The position numbers and the translations under genes are program-made. Under the pieces are notes generated by a model. It was not told the origin of the DNA, made no database searches, and saw only the letters and a list, made by a program, of their open reading frames with translations. 38,638 nucleotides of DNA from JAAYDF01 sp964511155 (GTDB taxonomy: Bacteria; Planctomycetota; Phycisphaerae; UBA1845; PWPN01), in contig CAZEEJ010000035.1 in NCBI GenBank assembly GCA_964511155.1, forward strand, positions 1 through 38,638, read 5' to 3'. Position 1 is the first letter of the stretch; each line of letters opens with the position of its first letter. This document shows, piece by piece, positions 14,330 to 22,629 of the stretch.

Positions 14330-17300
14330 TCACAGACACGAACCGCCCAGCGACCGGTTCAGGTTATTCCGGACGGCGACCAGGTCGAGGATGCTGATCA
14401 TCCCGTCTGCGTTCACATCCCTGCGGAAACTACCCGAGTTCGGCACCGCGTTCATGCTGTTCCTGATGGCCACAAGGTCGAGGATGCTCGTGACCCCGTC
14501 ACCGTCGGTGTCGCCAACCAGCACGCCGAAACAGAGCGAGCTGTCACTGCCGACACCGCTGCCCGGCGTCACGATACCCGGAAAAAACATCGTCAGTTTG
14601 AAGCCGTCCGTCGCCCCCAGCAGCGTCACGGTCAGGTCATTGCCGGCGATGTGTAAGCCGGTCACCAAGCCGCTGGTGACGATGACGTCGCTGGGATCGA
14701 GGCCGCCGGCCCCGGTGATGGGGCCGTCGAAGGTCACCACGACCTGCGTCGGTCCGCCCAGTCGGCCCTCCACCGCTGTGGTCGGGGCGACGTTGGTGTC
14801 GAAGGTGCCGGCCTGGCCGTGAGGCTTGCGGCTCCGGGCGGCAATCACCACCGGCGGCCCCTGCAAGTCACTCACGCTGAGTCCCGCCGAGGCTGACAAG
14901 GCCTGGCCACAGTCGCCGCTGACCACGCAGCGATACCGATTGCCGTCGTGAGCCAGGGTCAACGCGACGGTGGTGTAGCTGGAAGTGCCGCCACCCGATC
15001 CATTGGTGACGTTGGCAAAGGCTCCACCGCCCACGCTCACCTGCCATTGATAGCTCCGGCCCGATCCGGTGGCCGCCACGGTGAACACGGCCGTTTCGCC
15101 AACCAGCGCGGCCGCGTCGGTCGGCTGTTGGGTGATACCCACCGGAGCGAAGCCTTCGTCAATCGCGTCGTCGCAGTCGTCGTCCACGCCGTTGCACACC
15201 TCCGTGGCACCGGGGTTCACGTAGAACTCGCCGTCGTCACAGTCGGTGTCGTCGCTGACGTAACCGGCGGGGGCGCCGCAATCCACTACGCTGTCTGCCG
15301 GGTCGCCGTAGCCGTCGCCATCGGCATCGCGATAGAGTATCGGACAACTCGCGGCTTGGACGAAGCGCACCGCTGAGGCATACATCGAACCGGATACGTC
15401 GATGTGCTCATTGGACATTTCGACCCGGCCGGCGTTACCGGCATCGAAGGTGAAGGTACCCAGGTCGTACCAGACGCCGGGCGCCTGGGTTTGATCGATG
15501 TCGATCTCGGCGGTTCCGCCGGCATGGATGACACGGTAGAGGACGGGGCTGCGGCGGTTGGCGCCCGACCCCCAGCTCACGGAGACGAGCCACTGAGAGG
15601 AGCTGGAAAACACCGGCGCGAAGCTGGCGATCTTGAGACCGGCGGCGGACCGGTAGGTGGAGCCGTAGCGCGAGCCGATGCCTGAGGTGCAGCCCGGTGC
15701 CGCACTGGTGGCACTGCTGTCAGCGAAACCGCCTTGTTCCGAATACCAGCTCAGATTCTGACCGCCGCTGCGCGCCTCGATGATGATCGTCTGCGGGTCG
15801 AGGATCGCGGTCGTCTGGAAGGTGTAGTTGCCGGAGTAGGCGACGCCCGCGGCGTTGGCCGAGCGGACCCGGTAGTAATAGCGGGTGGTGGGGCTGAGGC
15901 CCGAAAGGGCCACGTTGTGGGAGGTGACCTCGCCGGCCTGCAAGCCGGTAACCAAGCCATAGCTGGTCGTGAGGCCGTATTCCACCTGGCTGTTCGCCGG
16001 CACACTGGTAGTCCAGGAGATGGTGGCCGCTGTCGCCGCGATGTTGCTGGCGGCTACGGACGAGATGACGGGCAGCCCCCCGGTCGTGAACGTGAAATCG
16101 GCGGACTGGGCCGTCCCATACGCGTTGGTTGATACCGCCTGGTAGTGATAAAGCGTGCTGGGTGAGAGTCCGGTCAAAGCCACCGCGTGGCTGGTCACGT
16201 TGGCCGGAGAAACCGCGGTTTGACTGCCGTAGCCGGCGGTGAGGCCGTAGCGCACCTGGCTGTTGGCCGCGGCGCTGGTGTTCCAGGTAATCGTGGCTCC
16301 GCCCGCCCCGATGTTCACCGCCGCCACGTTGGTGATGGCCGGTGGGCCCAAGGTCGTGAAGGTGTGGTCGGCTGAGTAGGTTGTGCCATAATCGTTGGTC
16401 GAGACGGCCCGGTAATGGTAGAGCGTATTCGGACTCAGGCCGGAGAGCACAACGGAATGGGCGGTCACCGGGCTGCTGTTGAGCGGGGAGGCGCTGCCGT
16501 AGGAAGCGGTCGGACCGTACTGAACCTGTGTCGACGAGGGCGTGTCGGTCGTCCAGGTAATCGTCGCGCTGGTATTGGTAATGCCGCTCGCCTGCACGGC
16601 GGAGATGACCGGGGGAACATTGGGGTTGGTGATGACGTAGGTCTGCAACTGGGCGGCCGTACCGTTGAACACGTTGAGGTCCACGCGGGCGTTGATTCCC
16701 GGCACGGAAACGTCGGTACCGTTGCCCTGGTTGGAATACTGCCAGAAGGTCCAGGTGGGCCACACGCCGTCGGCATTGGACGGCGGGTTGGCGGTCCGTG
16801 GGTTACTCGGATAGGTCCAGTTCGCGACCCACAGCGGGTAGACCGTCACGCTCGAATTGAGGTAGTTCCTGGCGTAGTTGCTGTTGCAGTAAATGAGGGG
16901 CCTCACGCCGGTCTGCTGCTCGACCCGGTTGCACCAGGCGACCGCCCAGGCGGAGAGGTTCGCGGCTCCCACGGCGCTGATCCCGTCTTCCAGGTCGAGG
17001 GCCGGGCGCATGTAACCCGGCGTGATATACGGGGCGGCATAGGCCAGAAAGAAATCGGCCTCGGTGATGGGGTCACGAATGGAGTTCCTGGCGTAGGCGT
17101 AGGCCCCCGCGATCATGCCGGCCGCCCGGGCCTGGGTGATATTATTGACGAAGTAGGGGTCCGGGCTGCCGTGGGCGCTGGTCTCGCCGGGTGCGCTGTA
17201 GTGCACCGCCCGAACGAAAACGAAGTCCCAGCCGGCCGCATGGACGGTGTTCCAACCGTTCTGGCTGATCACCCCCTGCCAATAGGACACGTCAAGTCCC

Positions 17301-17422
17301 AGAGGCCGCTGGGCCAACGCCGTGTTGCTCCAGACCGCAAGCACCAACGACGCGAGCAAGCCGACCCCAGGTTTGAATAGAATGGTACCGCCCGGCGTGA
17401 ATACAGCATCCGCGCTTCGCAT
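14330..17422 (-). CDS. Secreted GH25 lysozyme-like multidomain protein with C-terminal dockerin
   Basis: A 1030-residue protein. The signal peptide is about 1-38 (LLASLVLAVWSNTALAQ). A GH25 muramidase-like domain spans 42-255, with D44 in GLDVSYWQG, the acidic pair D143/E145 in LDLED, FWQYS at 226-230 and D248. Three fibronectin III-like domains (about 270-540) each carry the ITW-x-T and GLSPxTxYxYR patterns. A golvesin-like domain follows (about 545-700), then a MopE-type DADGDGYGD and DDDCDD metal-binding segment, an Ig-like domain (QPTDAAALVGETAVF), an unassigned domain and a type I dockerin at 967-1030. The dockerin has two calcium loops, DTDGDGVTSILD and DVNADGMISILD. The start at 17422 has AGGAG 6 nt upstream. 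The catalytic residues look intact, so peptidoglycan cleavage is possible. The dockerin implies attachment to a cohesin-bearing or surface partner. Confidence 0.87.
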   Translation of the reverse strand: MRSADAVFTPGGTILFKPGVGLLASLVLAVWSNTALAQRPLGLDVSYWQGVISQNGWNTVHAAGWDFVFVRAVHYSAPGETSAHGSPDPYFVNNITQARAAGMIAGAYAYARNSIRDPITEADFFLAYAAPYITPGYMRPALDLEDGISAVGAANLSAWAVAWCNRVEQQTGVRPLIYCNSNYARNYLNSSVTVYPLWVANWTYPSNPRTANPPSNADGVWPTWTFWQYSNQGNGTDVSVPGINARVDLNVFNGTAAQLQTYVITNPNVPPVISAVQASGITNTSATITWTTDTPSSTQVQYGPTASYGSASPLNSSPVTAHSVVLSGLSPNTLYHYRAVSTNDYGTTYSADHTFTTLGPPAITNVAAVNIGAGGATITWNTSAAANSQVRYGLTAGYGSQTAVSPANVTSHAVALTGLSPSTLYHYQAVSTNAYGTAQSADFTFTTGGLPVISSVAASNIAATAATISWTTSVPANSQVEYGLTTSYGLVTGLQAGEVTSHNVALSGLSPTTRYYYRVRSANAAGVAYSGNYTFQTTAILDPQTIIIEARSGGQNLSWYSEQGGFADSSATSAAPGCTSGIGSRYGSTYRSAAGLKIASFAPVFSSSSQWLVSVSWGSGANRRSPVLYRVIHAGGTAEIDIDQTQAPGVWYDLGTFTFDAGNAGRVEMSNEHIDVSGSMYASAVRFVQAASCPILYRDADGDGYGDPADSVVDCGAPAGYVSDDTDCDDGEFYVNPGATEVCNGVDDDCDDAIDEGFAPVGITQQPTDAAALVGETAVFTVAATGSGRSYQWQVSVGGGAFANVTNGSGGGTSSYTTVALTLAHDGNRYRCVVSGDCGQALSASAGLSVSDLQGPPVVIAARSRKPHGQAGTFDTNVAPTTAVEGRLGGPTQVVVTFDGPITGAGGLDPSDVIVTSGLVTGLHIAGNDLTVTLLGATDGFKLTMFFPGIVTPGSGVGSDSSLCFGVLVGDTDGDGVTSILDLVAIRNSMNAVPNSGSFRRDVNADGMISILDLVAVRNNLNRSLGGSCL

Positions 17423-17677
17423 GGCCGCTCCTGATTGTGGAAGACCGCTCCTACGACTCACTTTCAGCTTAGCGAGAGCGGGAGTGTAATACAAGCAAAA
17501 TCTTTCGCGGACGCCAAGAGTGTACTGCTCCCACGGGGGTGGCTTCCTTGATCTCAACTGGGTGGCCCAAGTCCTTGTGGACATGGGGGGAGATCACCGC
17601 CAACGCGGGAATCCGACGAAGGCAGCGACGCGCGTTCCACGAACCAATCGCCCCCCACCGCTTCCGCATTGCGGCCC

Positions 17678-19903
17678 TCAGGGAGCGGATGCTCGCGATT
17701 CCGCGTGTCGGCGGCGGGCGGCCTGGCCCCGGCGAGCGACGAGGAAGAAACTGGGCAAGAGCAACGGCCGCACAAAAAACGTGTCCAGCAGGATGCCCAG
17801 GGCCAGGGCGAAACCCACTTGGCGAAGCAAGGACAGTTGCCCCGCCCAAAGCGAACCCAGCGTAGCAGCCATGATCAGCCCGCAACTGCTGATGACCGAG
17901 CCGGTGCTGACCACCGCCCGGTGCACGGCCTGGCGATCGTCACCCTCCCGCAACTCGGTCAGCAGGCGCGAGACCAGAAACAGGTTGTAGTCCTGCCCGA
18001 CCGCCACCACGATCACGAACACGATCAGGCCGACCTTCCAATCCAGGCCCCCCTCGCCGAGCACGTGGGCAAAGACGAGATGGCTGAACGTCAACGTCGC
18101 CCCGTAGGTGAGCCACGTCGCCAGGAGCATGAAGGTCGTCAGGAACACGTCGCGAACCAGCAGGAGGACAACCAGGCCGATGACCAGCGTGGCCAAAGTC
18201 ATCACCCACAGCCGATCCCGGGCGGAGGTCGTCCGCACATCCATGATATAGGGCGTCAGACCCGCCAGCAGCACGCGCGGCGTCACGCCGTTTCCGGCGA
18301 CCCCGGCCGCGACGTGCTCCTCGGCCACGGTCCGCACGCGGTCGGCCAGGGCCATGGCCTCCAACGTGAACGGCTGATGGCTCAGCAGCACCTCGAGCCG
18401 CGCCACCGGTCGCACGCCGGACACATAGAACCGTTCCGCCGCCGGCCGAATCACCCGGTCCATGAGCACCGTCGGCAGCACGCGGGCGGAGCGGCCCAGC
18501 GGGTCGGCCAACGAGTAGACGTCCTCGACGCCCTCCAGCGTCAGCAGCGTATCCGCCAGCCCGCTACTGAGGCGGTTCAGGCCGTCACCATCCGCGTCCG
18601 CCTCGTTGCCGACCAGGAGAACCTGCATCGCAAACAACTGCCCGGCGGTGTAGTGCTGTTCGAGCAACCGGTAGCCCCGCTCGGAAGTCGAGCCGGGCGG
18701 CAACTCCGAGAGAGAGTCGAATCGCGGCTGGATGCGCGTAGCCAGCAGGGCCGGCGCCCCCAAGGCGATCAGGCCGGCCAGCAGAACGCTCCGCGGCCGG
18801 GCGGTCACCAGCCGGGCGAGGGCCGGCCAGATCACCCGAACTCCCCAGCGGGCCCGATCTTGCAAGCCCATCGGCCAGAAAAGCCAGCGACCCAGAATCC
18901 GGGCCAGGGCCGGAGCAAGTGTCAAGGCCGCCAGCATGGCCACCACGAGCACCGGAGCGAGAACCTTACCGGCATTGCGCGAGGGGGCCAGGTCGGCGAC
19001 GAGCATCATACTCAGCCCGCAAATGGTCGTACCCGCACTGGCGAGGATGGCGGGACTGGTACTGCGGGCGGCGGTCGTGGCGGCTAACTCGAAATCGAGG
19101 CGGCCCTCGAGCGACTCGCGGTAACGGGCGATCCAGAAGAGGGCGTAATCCACCCCCGCACCAAACAGCAGCACGACCGCAAAGATCCGCTCGATATCCG
19201 AGATCTGCCAGCCGGTGTAGGTCAGCAGGCTCAGCAGGACGAACGCCACGTAAACGCTGACGCCGATCGACACCAGCGGCACGAGCGCCCCGACGGGCGA
19301 GCGGTAGACGAAAATGAGGATCACCAGCACCGCGGCAATGGTCACCCAGGTGGTGTGGTCGACGGCCCGGGCGGTGGCGGCGGCGTAGTCGCGTCCGATG
19401 CCCGCCGTGCCGGTCAATTCGACCGTCAGGCCGTCCGGTCGATCGGCATCGAGCAGTTCCTCAACCCGCCCGACGGCCACCGCGGTCGTGGCGCTGATGA
19501 AATGGCTGCTCAGGTTGCCGATGACCATGGCGGCTTGGCCGTCGGCACTCCGCAGGCGACGGTCGAAGAACGGCATGGCCGGCGAGAGCACCTCCCCGCC
19601 GGTAGCCTGACGAATTGCCAGGGCCGCCGAGTTCAGCCAGGCGATGTCCTCCGCGGTCAAGCCCGCCGGCCGGTGGCCGACCACGACAATCTGGCTACGG
19701 GCCGCCATCTCCGGGAAGGCGCCACGCAGGACGACCATCGCCTGATTGTGCGGGGCTTCCTCGGGCAGAAAAGAACCCAGATCGCCGGGCGGCGGCGGCG
19801 ATGAGCCCGCTGACCAGGCCACCGCACCGGCCACCAGGGCCAGCCAGACCAGAATCATTCTTCCAGGTTGCCGGGCAATCCACTTCCCCAGGACATTGAA
19901 CAT
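17678..19903 (-). CDS. MMPL/RND-family membrane exporter
   Basis: A 741-residue polytopic membrane protein with the internal duplication of the MMPL class. Each half has one leading helix, a large periplasmic domain and a cluster of about five helices. Signature stretches are FGAGVDYALFWIARYRE in the first half and VGQDYNLFLVSRLLTE in the second, matching the G-x-D-Y-x-L-F motif that holds proton-relay Asp/Tyr residues. Such proteins export lipids, hopanoids or other hydrophobic molecules. The start at 19903 begins MFNVLGKWIARQPGR, the usual N-terminus. The frame is open further upstream to 20065 but runs through the GGAGACAGG repeat tract, which is not protein-coding in character. The ribosome binding site is weak. 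The C-terminus is Arg-rich and cytoplasmic. It lies 255 bp upstream of the dockerin gene. Confidence 0.88.
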   Translation of the reverse strand: MFNVLGKWIARQPGRMILVWLALVAGAVAWSAGSSPPPPGDLGSFLPEEAPHNQAMVVLRGAFPEMAARSQIVVVGHRPAGLTAEDIAWLNSAALAIRQATGGEVLSPAMPFFDRRLRSADGQAAMVIGNLSSHFISATTAVAVGRVEELLDADRPDGLTVELTGTAGIGRDYAAATARAVDHTTWVTIAAVLVILIFVYRSPVGALVPLVSIGVSVYVAFVLLSLLTYTGWQISDIERIFAVVLLFGAGVDYALFWIARYRESLEGRLDFELAATTAARSTSPAILASAGTTICGLSMMLVADLAPSRNAGKVLAPVLVVAMLAALTLAPALARILGRWLFWPMGLQDRARWGVRVIWPALARLVTARPRSVLLAGLIALGAPALLATRIQPRFDSLSELPPGSTSERGYRLLEQHYTAGQLFAMQVLLVGNEADADGDGLNRLSSGLADTLLTLEGVEDVYSLADPLGRSARVLPTVLMDRVIRPAAERFYVSGVRPVARLEVLLSHQPFTLEAMALADRVRTVAEEHVAAGVAGNGVTPRVLLAGLTPYIMDVRTTSARDRLWVMTLATLVIGLVVLLLVRDVFLTTFMLLATWLTYGATLTFSHLVFAHVLGEGGLDWKVGLIVFVIVVAVGQDYNLFLVSRLLTELREGDDRQAVHRAVVSTGSVISSCGLIMAATLGSLWAGQLSLLRQVGFALALGILLDTFFVRPLLLPSFFLVARRGQAARRRHAESRASAP

Positions 19904-20301
19904 CGCCAGTTTGTAGCCGCTGCCGCGATTCCGAACAAGCCAGCGGCGAAGGATAGGAGACAGGAGAGAACAGGAGAGAATAGGAGAATAGGACAGAGAA
20001 CACAGGAGACAGGGGACAGGAGACGGGGGACAGGAGACAGAGAGAGGACAGAGGACGGGAGACACCTGTTTAGCGGTGCCGCTTGCGGCACCATCCCATG
20101 CCCCCCTCGATTCCTGATGATCTCGCTACGGAACCGCCCTGGCGAATCGAATCCAACCAACCGCCCAAGCTGCCCCGCCCCCGCCCCGGCGGGCAAGCCT
20201 CGTCCTGCCTTGACAGCCAATGCCCCGCGGGACAAAATACACCATTCGGTCGGCGCGACGGCAAAGCCCAGCGGCCCCGCCTGCCCGCCCGTACGTACGT
20301 T
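19904..20301. other. Intergenic region between MMPL gene and tRNA-Gln
   Basis: No gene is seen. It holds the GGAGACAGG tract at 19951-20066 and about 235 bp without recognisable function before the tRNA. Confidence 0.6.
19951..20066. repeat. Degenerate GGAGACAGGGGACAGG purine tract
   Basis: About 116 bp consist of imperfect repeats of GGAGACAGG, GGAGAGAACA and GGGGACAGGAGAC. The + strand is almost pure purine plus C. No unit is repeated exactly more than a few times. Confidence 0.8.
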
Positions 20302-20374
20302 TGGCCCGTGGTGCAATTGGTAGCACGCCTGACTCTGGATCAGGAAGTTCTAGGTTCGAGTCCTAGCGGGCCAG
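20302..20374 (+). tRNA. tRNA-Gln (anticodon CTG)
   Basis: The acceptor stem TGGCCCG pairs with CGGGCCA. The anticodon arm is CCTGA-CTCTGGA-TCAGG, with anticodon CTG reading CAG codons. The T arm is CTAGG-TTCGAGT-CCTAG. The 73-nt sequence ends with discriminator G and CCA is not encoded. All canonical arms are intact. It stands alone, about 200 bp before the ADP-ribosyltransferase operon. Confidence 0.95.
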
Positions 20375-20571
20375 GTTTCCATCCGTTGAGTCCGGCCAAA
20401 CCAAGGGCAATCGGAGCCCGGGGGGTTCCTTCGGAGCCCATGTTGCCTCCTGCCAAGCCGTCCCAACCGCGATAAGCGCTTGAGGCGATCAGCTCTCTTC
20501 TGTTGCCAAGGGTGCTCCAAAGTGATAGCCTGCCTGCCTCGCAGGAGGGGCAACCCTGACGAGGCTGCTTG

Positions 20572-20886
20572 ATGCTCCATTACACCAACGATTCGAGTCA
20601 CAAGGCCATCTCCTCGCAACCCGCGTGGGTATTCAAAGCTCAAACACCCCCCGGCAACCATCCAACCGGCGCGTACTTCACCACGTTGCGGCCGGGTACA
20701 CCGAATCTTGCCAGCCGCCTTCGAATCCCGACGAGCAAGCTGGCGTACGTTTTCGGCTTCGATGGGCAGGACGGCTTGAAACCGCTGGAAGGTGGACGGG
20801 GCAAGTACGTCTTCTGGAGCCCCGTGGATTATAATGTGGACAAGCCCCGACAGAGGTACCACGGGCTAACGAAGGAGATGCCATGA
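20572..20886 (+). CDS. Small HYD1-type ADP-ribosyltransferase domain protein
   Basis: A 104-residue protein beginning MLHYTNDSSHKAIS, then PTGAYFTTLRPGTP at 31-44 and KYVFWSP at 78-84. This order (HYTN near the start, G-x-Y-F-T followed by a PG turn, a late hydrophobic strand) is that of the Tox-ART-HYD1 family of ADP-ribosyltransferase toxin domains. The whole protein is just that domain, with no signal peptide, secretion leader or long N-terminal region. The expected activity is transfer of ADP-ribose from NAD to a target, unverified here. GAGG lies 7 nt before the ATG. The stop overlaps the next start in ATGA, so it heads a translationally coupled four-gene unit. It may be a standalone toxin, part of a conflict system, or a housekeeping modifier. 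Confidence 0.68.
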   Translation: MLHYTNDSSHKAISSQPAWVFKAQTPPGNHPTGAYFTTLRPGTPNLASRLRIPTSKLAYVFGFDGQDGLKPLEGGRGKYVFWSPVDYNVDKPRQRYHGLTKEMP

Positions 20887-21275
20887 TCGGCGGGGAAGAC
20901 ATTCTCATCCGCACGTGTCCGGGGCCCGCAGCCATGGAGTTTGCAATCCGAACGATTCGGCGCCAGTGGCCTTCAGCGATATTTGAGGACGCACAGACGG
21001 GCGAATCCCTGCAGGAGGTCAGGCTCGCGGGGCTGAGCAATCGATGCGAGGTCCTGGCCTACAAGGATCGAGCCTGGGCCGACCAGTGGCGTGACCAGGG
21101 AGCCGACGAGTCGCTGACGGGCACGATGATCCACTTGCTGATCAGCGAAGACGGACTGACCGCGGTCGTCGATGCAGATCCCCCTGCCGAAGTGAGGTCG
21201 GTGATCGATTCGATACGCAGAGGGCTGAGACAGGATCTTTTTGGCGTCAAGGCCGAGACAAGGAGCGCGGCATGA
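20883..21275 (+). CDS. Uncharacterised 130-residue protein of ART operon
   Basis: I do not recognise the family. The protein is acidic and soluble, with no signal or membrane segment. Predicted alternation of strands and helices includes MEFAIRTIRRQWPSAIFED, EVLAYKDRAWADQWRDQG, TMIHLLISEDGLTAVVD and RSVIDSIRRGLRQDLFG. GAAGGAG lies 5 nt before the ATG. The start overlaps the ADP-ribosyltransferase stop by 4 bp, and its own stop overlaps the next start by 4 bp. By position it could be an immunity or antitoxin protein for the ADP-ribosyltransferase, but nothing in the sequence proves this. Confidence 0.7.
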   Translation: MIGGEDILIRTCPGPAAMEFAIRTIRRQWPSAIFEDAQTGESLQEVRLAGLSNRCEVLAYKDRAWADQWRDQGADESLTGTMIHLLISEDGLTAVVDADPPAEVRSVIDSIRRGLRQDLFGVKAETRSAA

Positions 21276-21781
21276 CCAGACATGCGACCGATCCCCTGGA
21301 GGAAGTGATCCGCGAGTCGGGCGAAAACTGGCTCATTGACTTCTTCGCTCCGTCCGAGCAGGCACTTCCTCACCTCAAGAGAATTCTTGAGGCTGTCAGC
21401 AAGCGCGCGCAGGAACGGTTCCCCGCGAACGTGCCGCAATTGAGCGCGACCGCTCTTGGTGAGGAGTACGCACGCAATCCTCACAGAATCAAGGCTTTTC
21501 TTCAGGCATTGGGTTCGACCCGTTCACCCGACATGCTGCTCATGGCCTGGCGCATCATTGAAGGCAGGGATATCAAGCAGGTCAGTCTGGAATACAGACT
21601 CCAGAAATCGTTTTCGTTGCGTGTCGTGCTGGCCGCGTCCGATGACGGTCCCGACGAAACCTATGAATCGGTGGATATCGATGACGCCGCCCTGCTGCGC
21701 CACTTCGGGATCATGAAGATGAACGAGTCGCCTGTCTTCGACGGCTTCTATGCGCTCAACGTGGGCTCCCCGTCCGCGTGA
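21272..21781 (+). CDS. Uncharacterised 169-residue protein of ART operon
   Basis: Family not recognised. The N-terminal half (1-105) is mainly helical with charged residues; the C-terminal half has strand-like segments such as FSLRVVLAAS and FDGFYALNV. There are no Cys motifs, signal peptide or membrane segments. AGGAG lies 6 nt before the ATG. The start overlaps the preceding gene by 4 bp in ATGA, and the stop shares one base with the next ATG in TGATG. The tight packing argues for a stoichiometric or functional link with its neighbours. A role as effector, adaptor or immunity factor cannot be chosen from sequence. Confidence 0.7.
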   Translation: MTRHATDPLEEVIRESGENWLIDFFAPSEQALPHLKRILEAVSKRAQERFPANVPQLSATALGEEYARNPHRIKAFLQALGSTRSPDMLLMAWRIIEGRDIKQVSLEYRLQKSFSLRVVLAASDDGPDETYESVDIDDAALLRHFGIMKMNESPVFDGFYALNVGSPSA

Positions 21782-22629
21782 TGAGTGACACTGCCCGCCA
21801 GTCTGCCGCGTCGTCCAGGGCACCGGTTGCCGCTGACTACCTGTGCACGCAGTGCGGCTACAACCTCCGCGGGCTGATTGAGGATCGCTGCCCGGAGTGC
21901 GGGACGGGGTTCGACCGGACGACGCTGAGCGATGGGCGCATTCCGTGGATGCATCGTCACAGCCGGGGCCGGCTGCGGGCCTACTGGGCCACGGTCCGCA
22001 TGGTCAGCCTGCGTCCCCGGCAACTGGCCCAGGAGATGTCGCGCCCGGTGCCGTACGCCGACGCCCAGCGCTTCCGGTGGCTAACCATCCTCCACGCCTG
22101 GCTGCCGTCGCTGCTGGCCACGGTGATCTACCTGATTGACGGCTCGCGGGTGCCGCTGGTGCGGGATACGCAATGGGCCTTTGAGGACGGTTGGCTCATC
22201 TTCGCGTTTCACGCCAGCCTGCTGGCCGCCCTGGCCGTCGCGACGGGCGTACCAAGCTACCTGTTCCATCCACGATCGCTGCCGGTCGAACAGCAGAACC
22301 GGGCGATTGCCCTGAGCTACTACGCCGCCGCTCCGCTGGCGTGGACGCCCGTGCTGTTCGGGCTCGTGTGGCTGGTCGTGTCCCGGGCCACCGGGTCCGA
22401 AGCCGTTGCACGCACCGCGATCACCGTGCTGATGCTCTTGCCGTGGCTGCTCTGGTGGCGATGTCTGATCGTGCTCGCGCGGCACGGCCTGGGTCAGCGG
22501 GCCGGCCGCACAGCGCTCATCGCTTTCGGCGTACCGGTTCTCTGGATCGTGCTGGGCGGTCTGACCCTGTTCGGCGTCGAGCTGTTGGTCAAGTACGCCG
22601 GCCTCTTGTACTTCAGCCTTCAGGGTTGA
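21781..22629 (+). CDS. Zinc-ribbon multi-pass membrane protein
   Basis: A 282-residue protein with an N-terminal zinc ribbon C22-x2-C25 and C37-x2-C40 (LCTQCGYNLRGL, RCPECG). This planctomycete-typical motif is followed by a basic segment and about five hydrophobic helices (for example WLPSLLATVIYLI, ASLLAALAVATGV, WTPVLFGLVWLVV). The cytoplasmic ribbon could bind nucleic acid or protein; function is unknown. The ATG at 21781 shares a base with the upstream stop, and GTG at 21778 is an alternative start. No good ribosome binding site is present, which suggests coupled translation. It may be the fourth member of the ART operon or simply a downstream gene. The 3' end overlaps the convergent gene by 10 bp. 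Confidence 0.75.
   Translation: MSDTARQSAASSRAPVAADYLCTQCGYNLRGLIEDRCPECGTGFDRTTLSDGRIPWMHRHSRGRLRAYWATVRMVSLRPRQLAQEMSRPVPYADAQRFRWLTILHAWLPSLLATVIYLIDGSRVPLVRDTQWAFEDGWLIFAFHASLLAALAVATGVPSYLFHPRSLPVEQQNRAIALSYYAAAPLAWTPVLFGLVWLVVSRATGSEAVARTAITVLMLLPWLLWWRCLIVLARHGLGQRAGRTALIAFGVPVLWIVLGGLTLFGVELLVKYAGLLYFSLQG

Noticed and set aside
17669..19087. A 472-codon + strand frame opposite the MMPL gene
   Set aside because: Gln/Arg/His-rich and featureless; the - strand protein has an excellent MMPL architecture.
19904..20065. N-terminal extension of the MMPL protein
   Set aside because: It is read from the GGAGACAGG tract and gives a Ser/Pro/Cys/Leu low-complexity peptide.
20302..22629. tRNA-Gln as attachment site of an integrated island
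   Set aside because: No integrase is present and I see no second copy of the tRNA 3' end downstream in the window.
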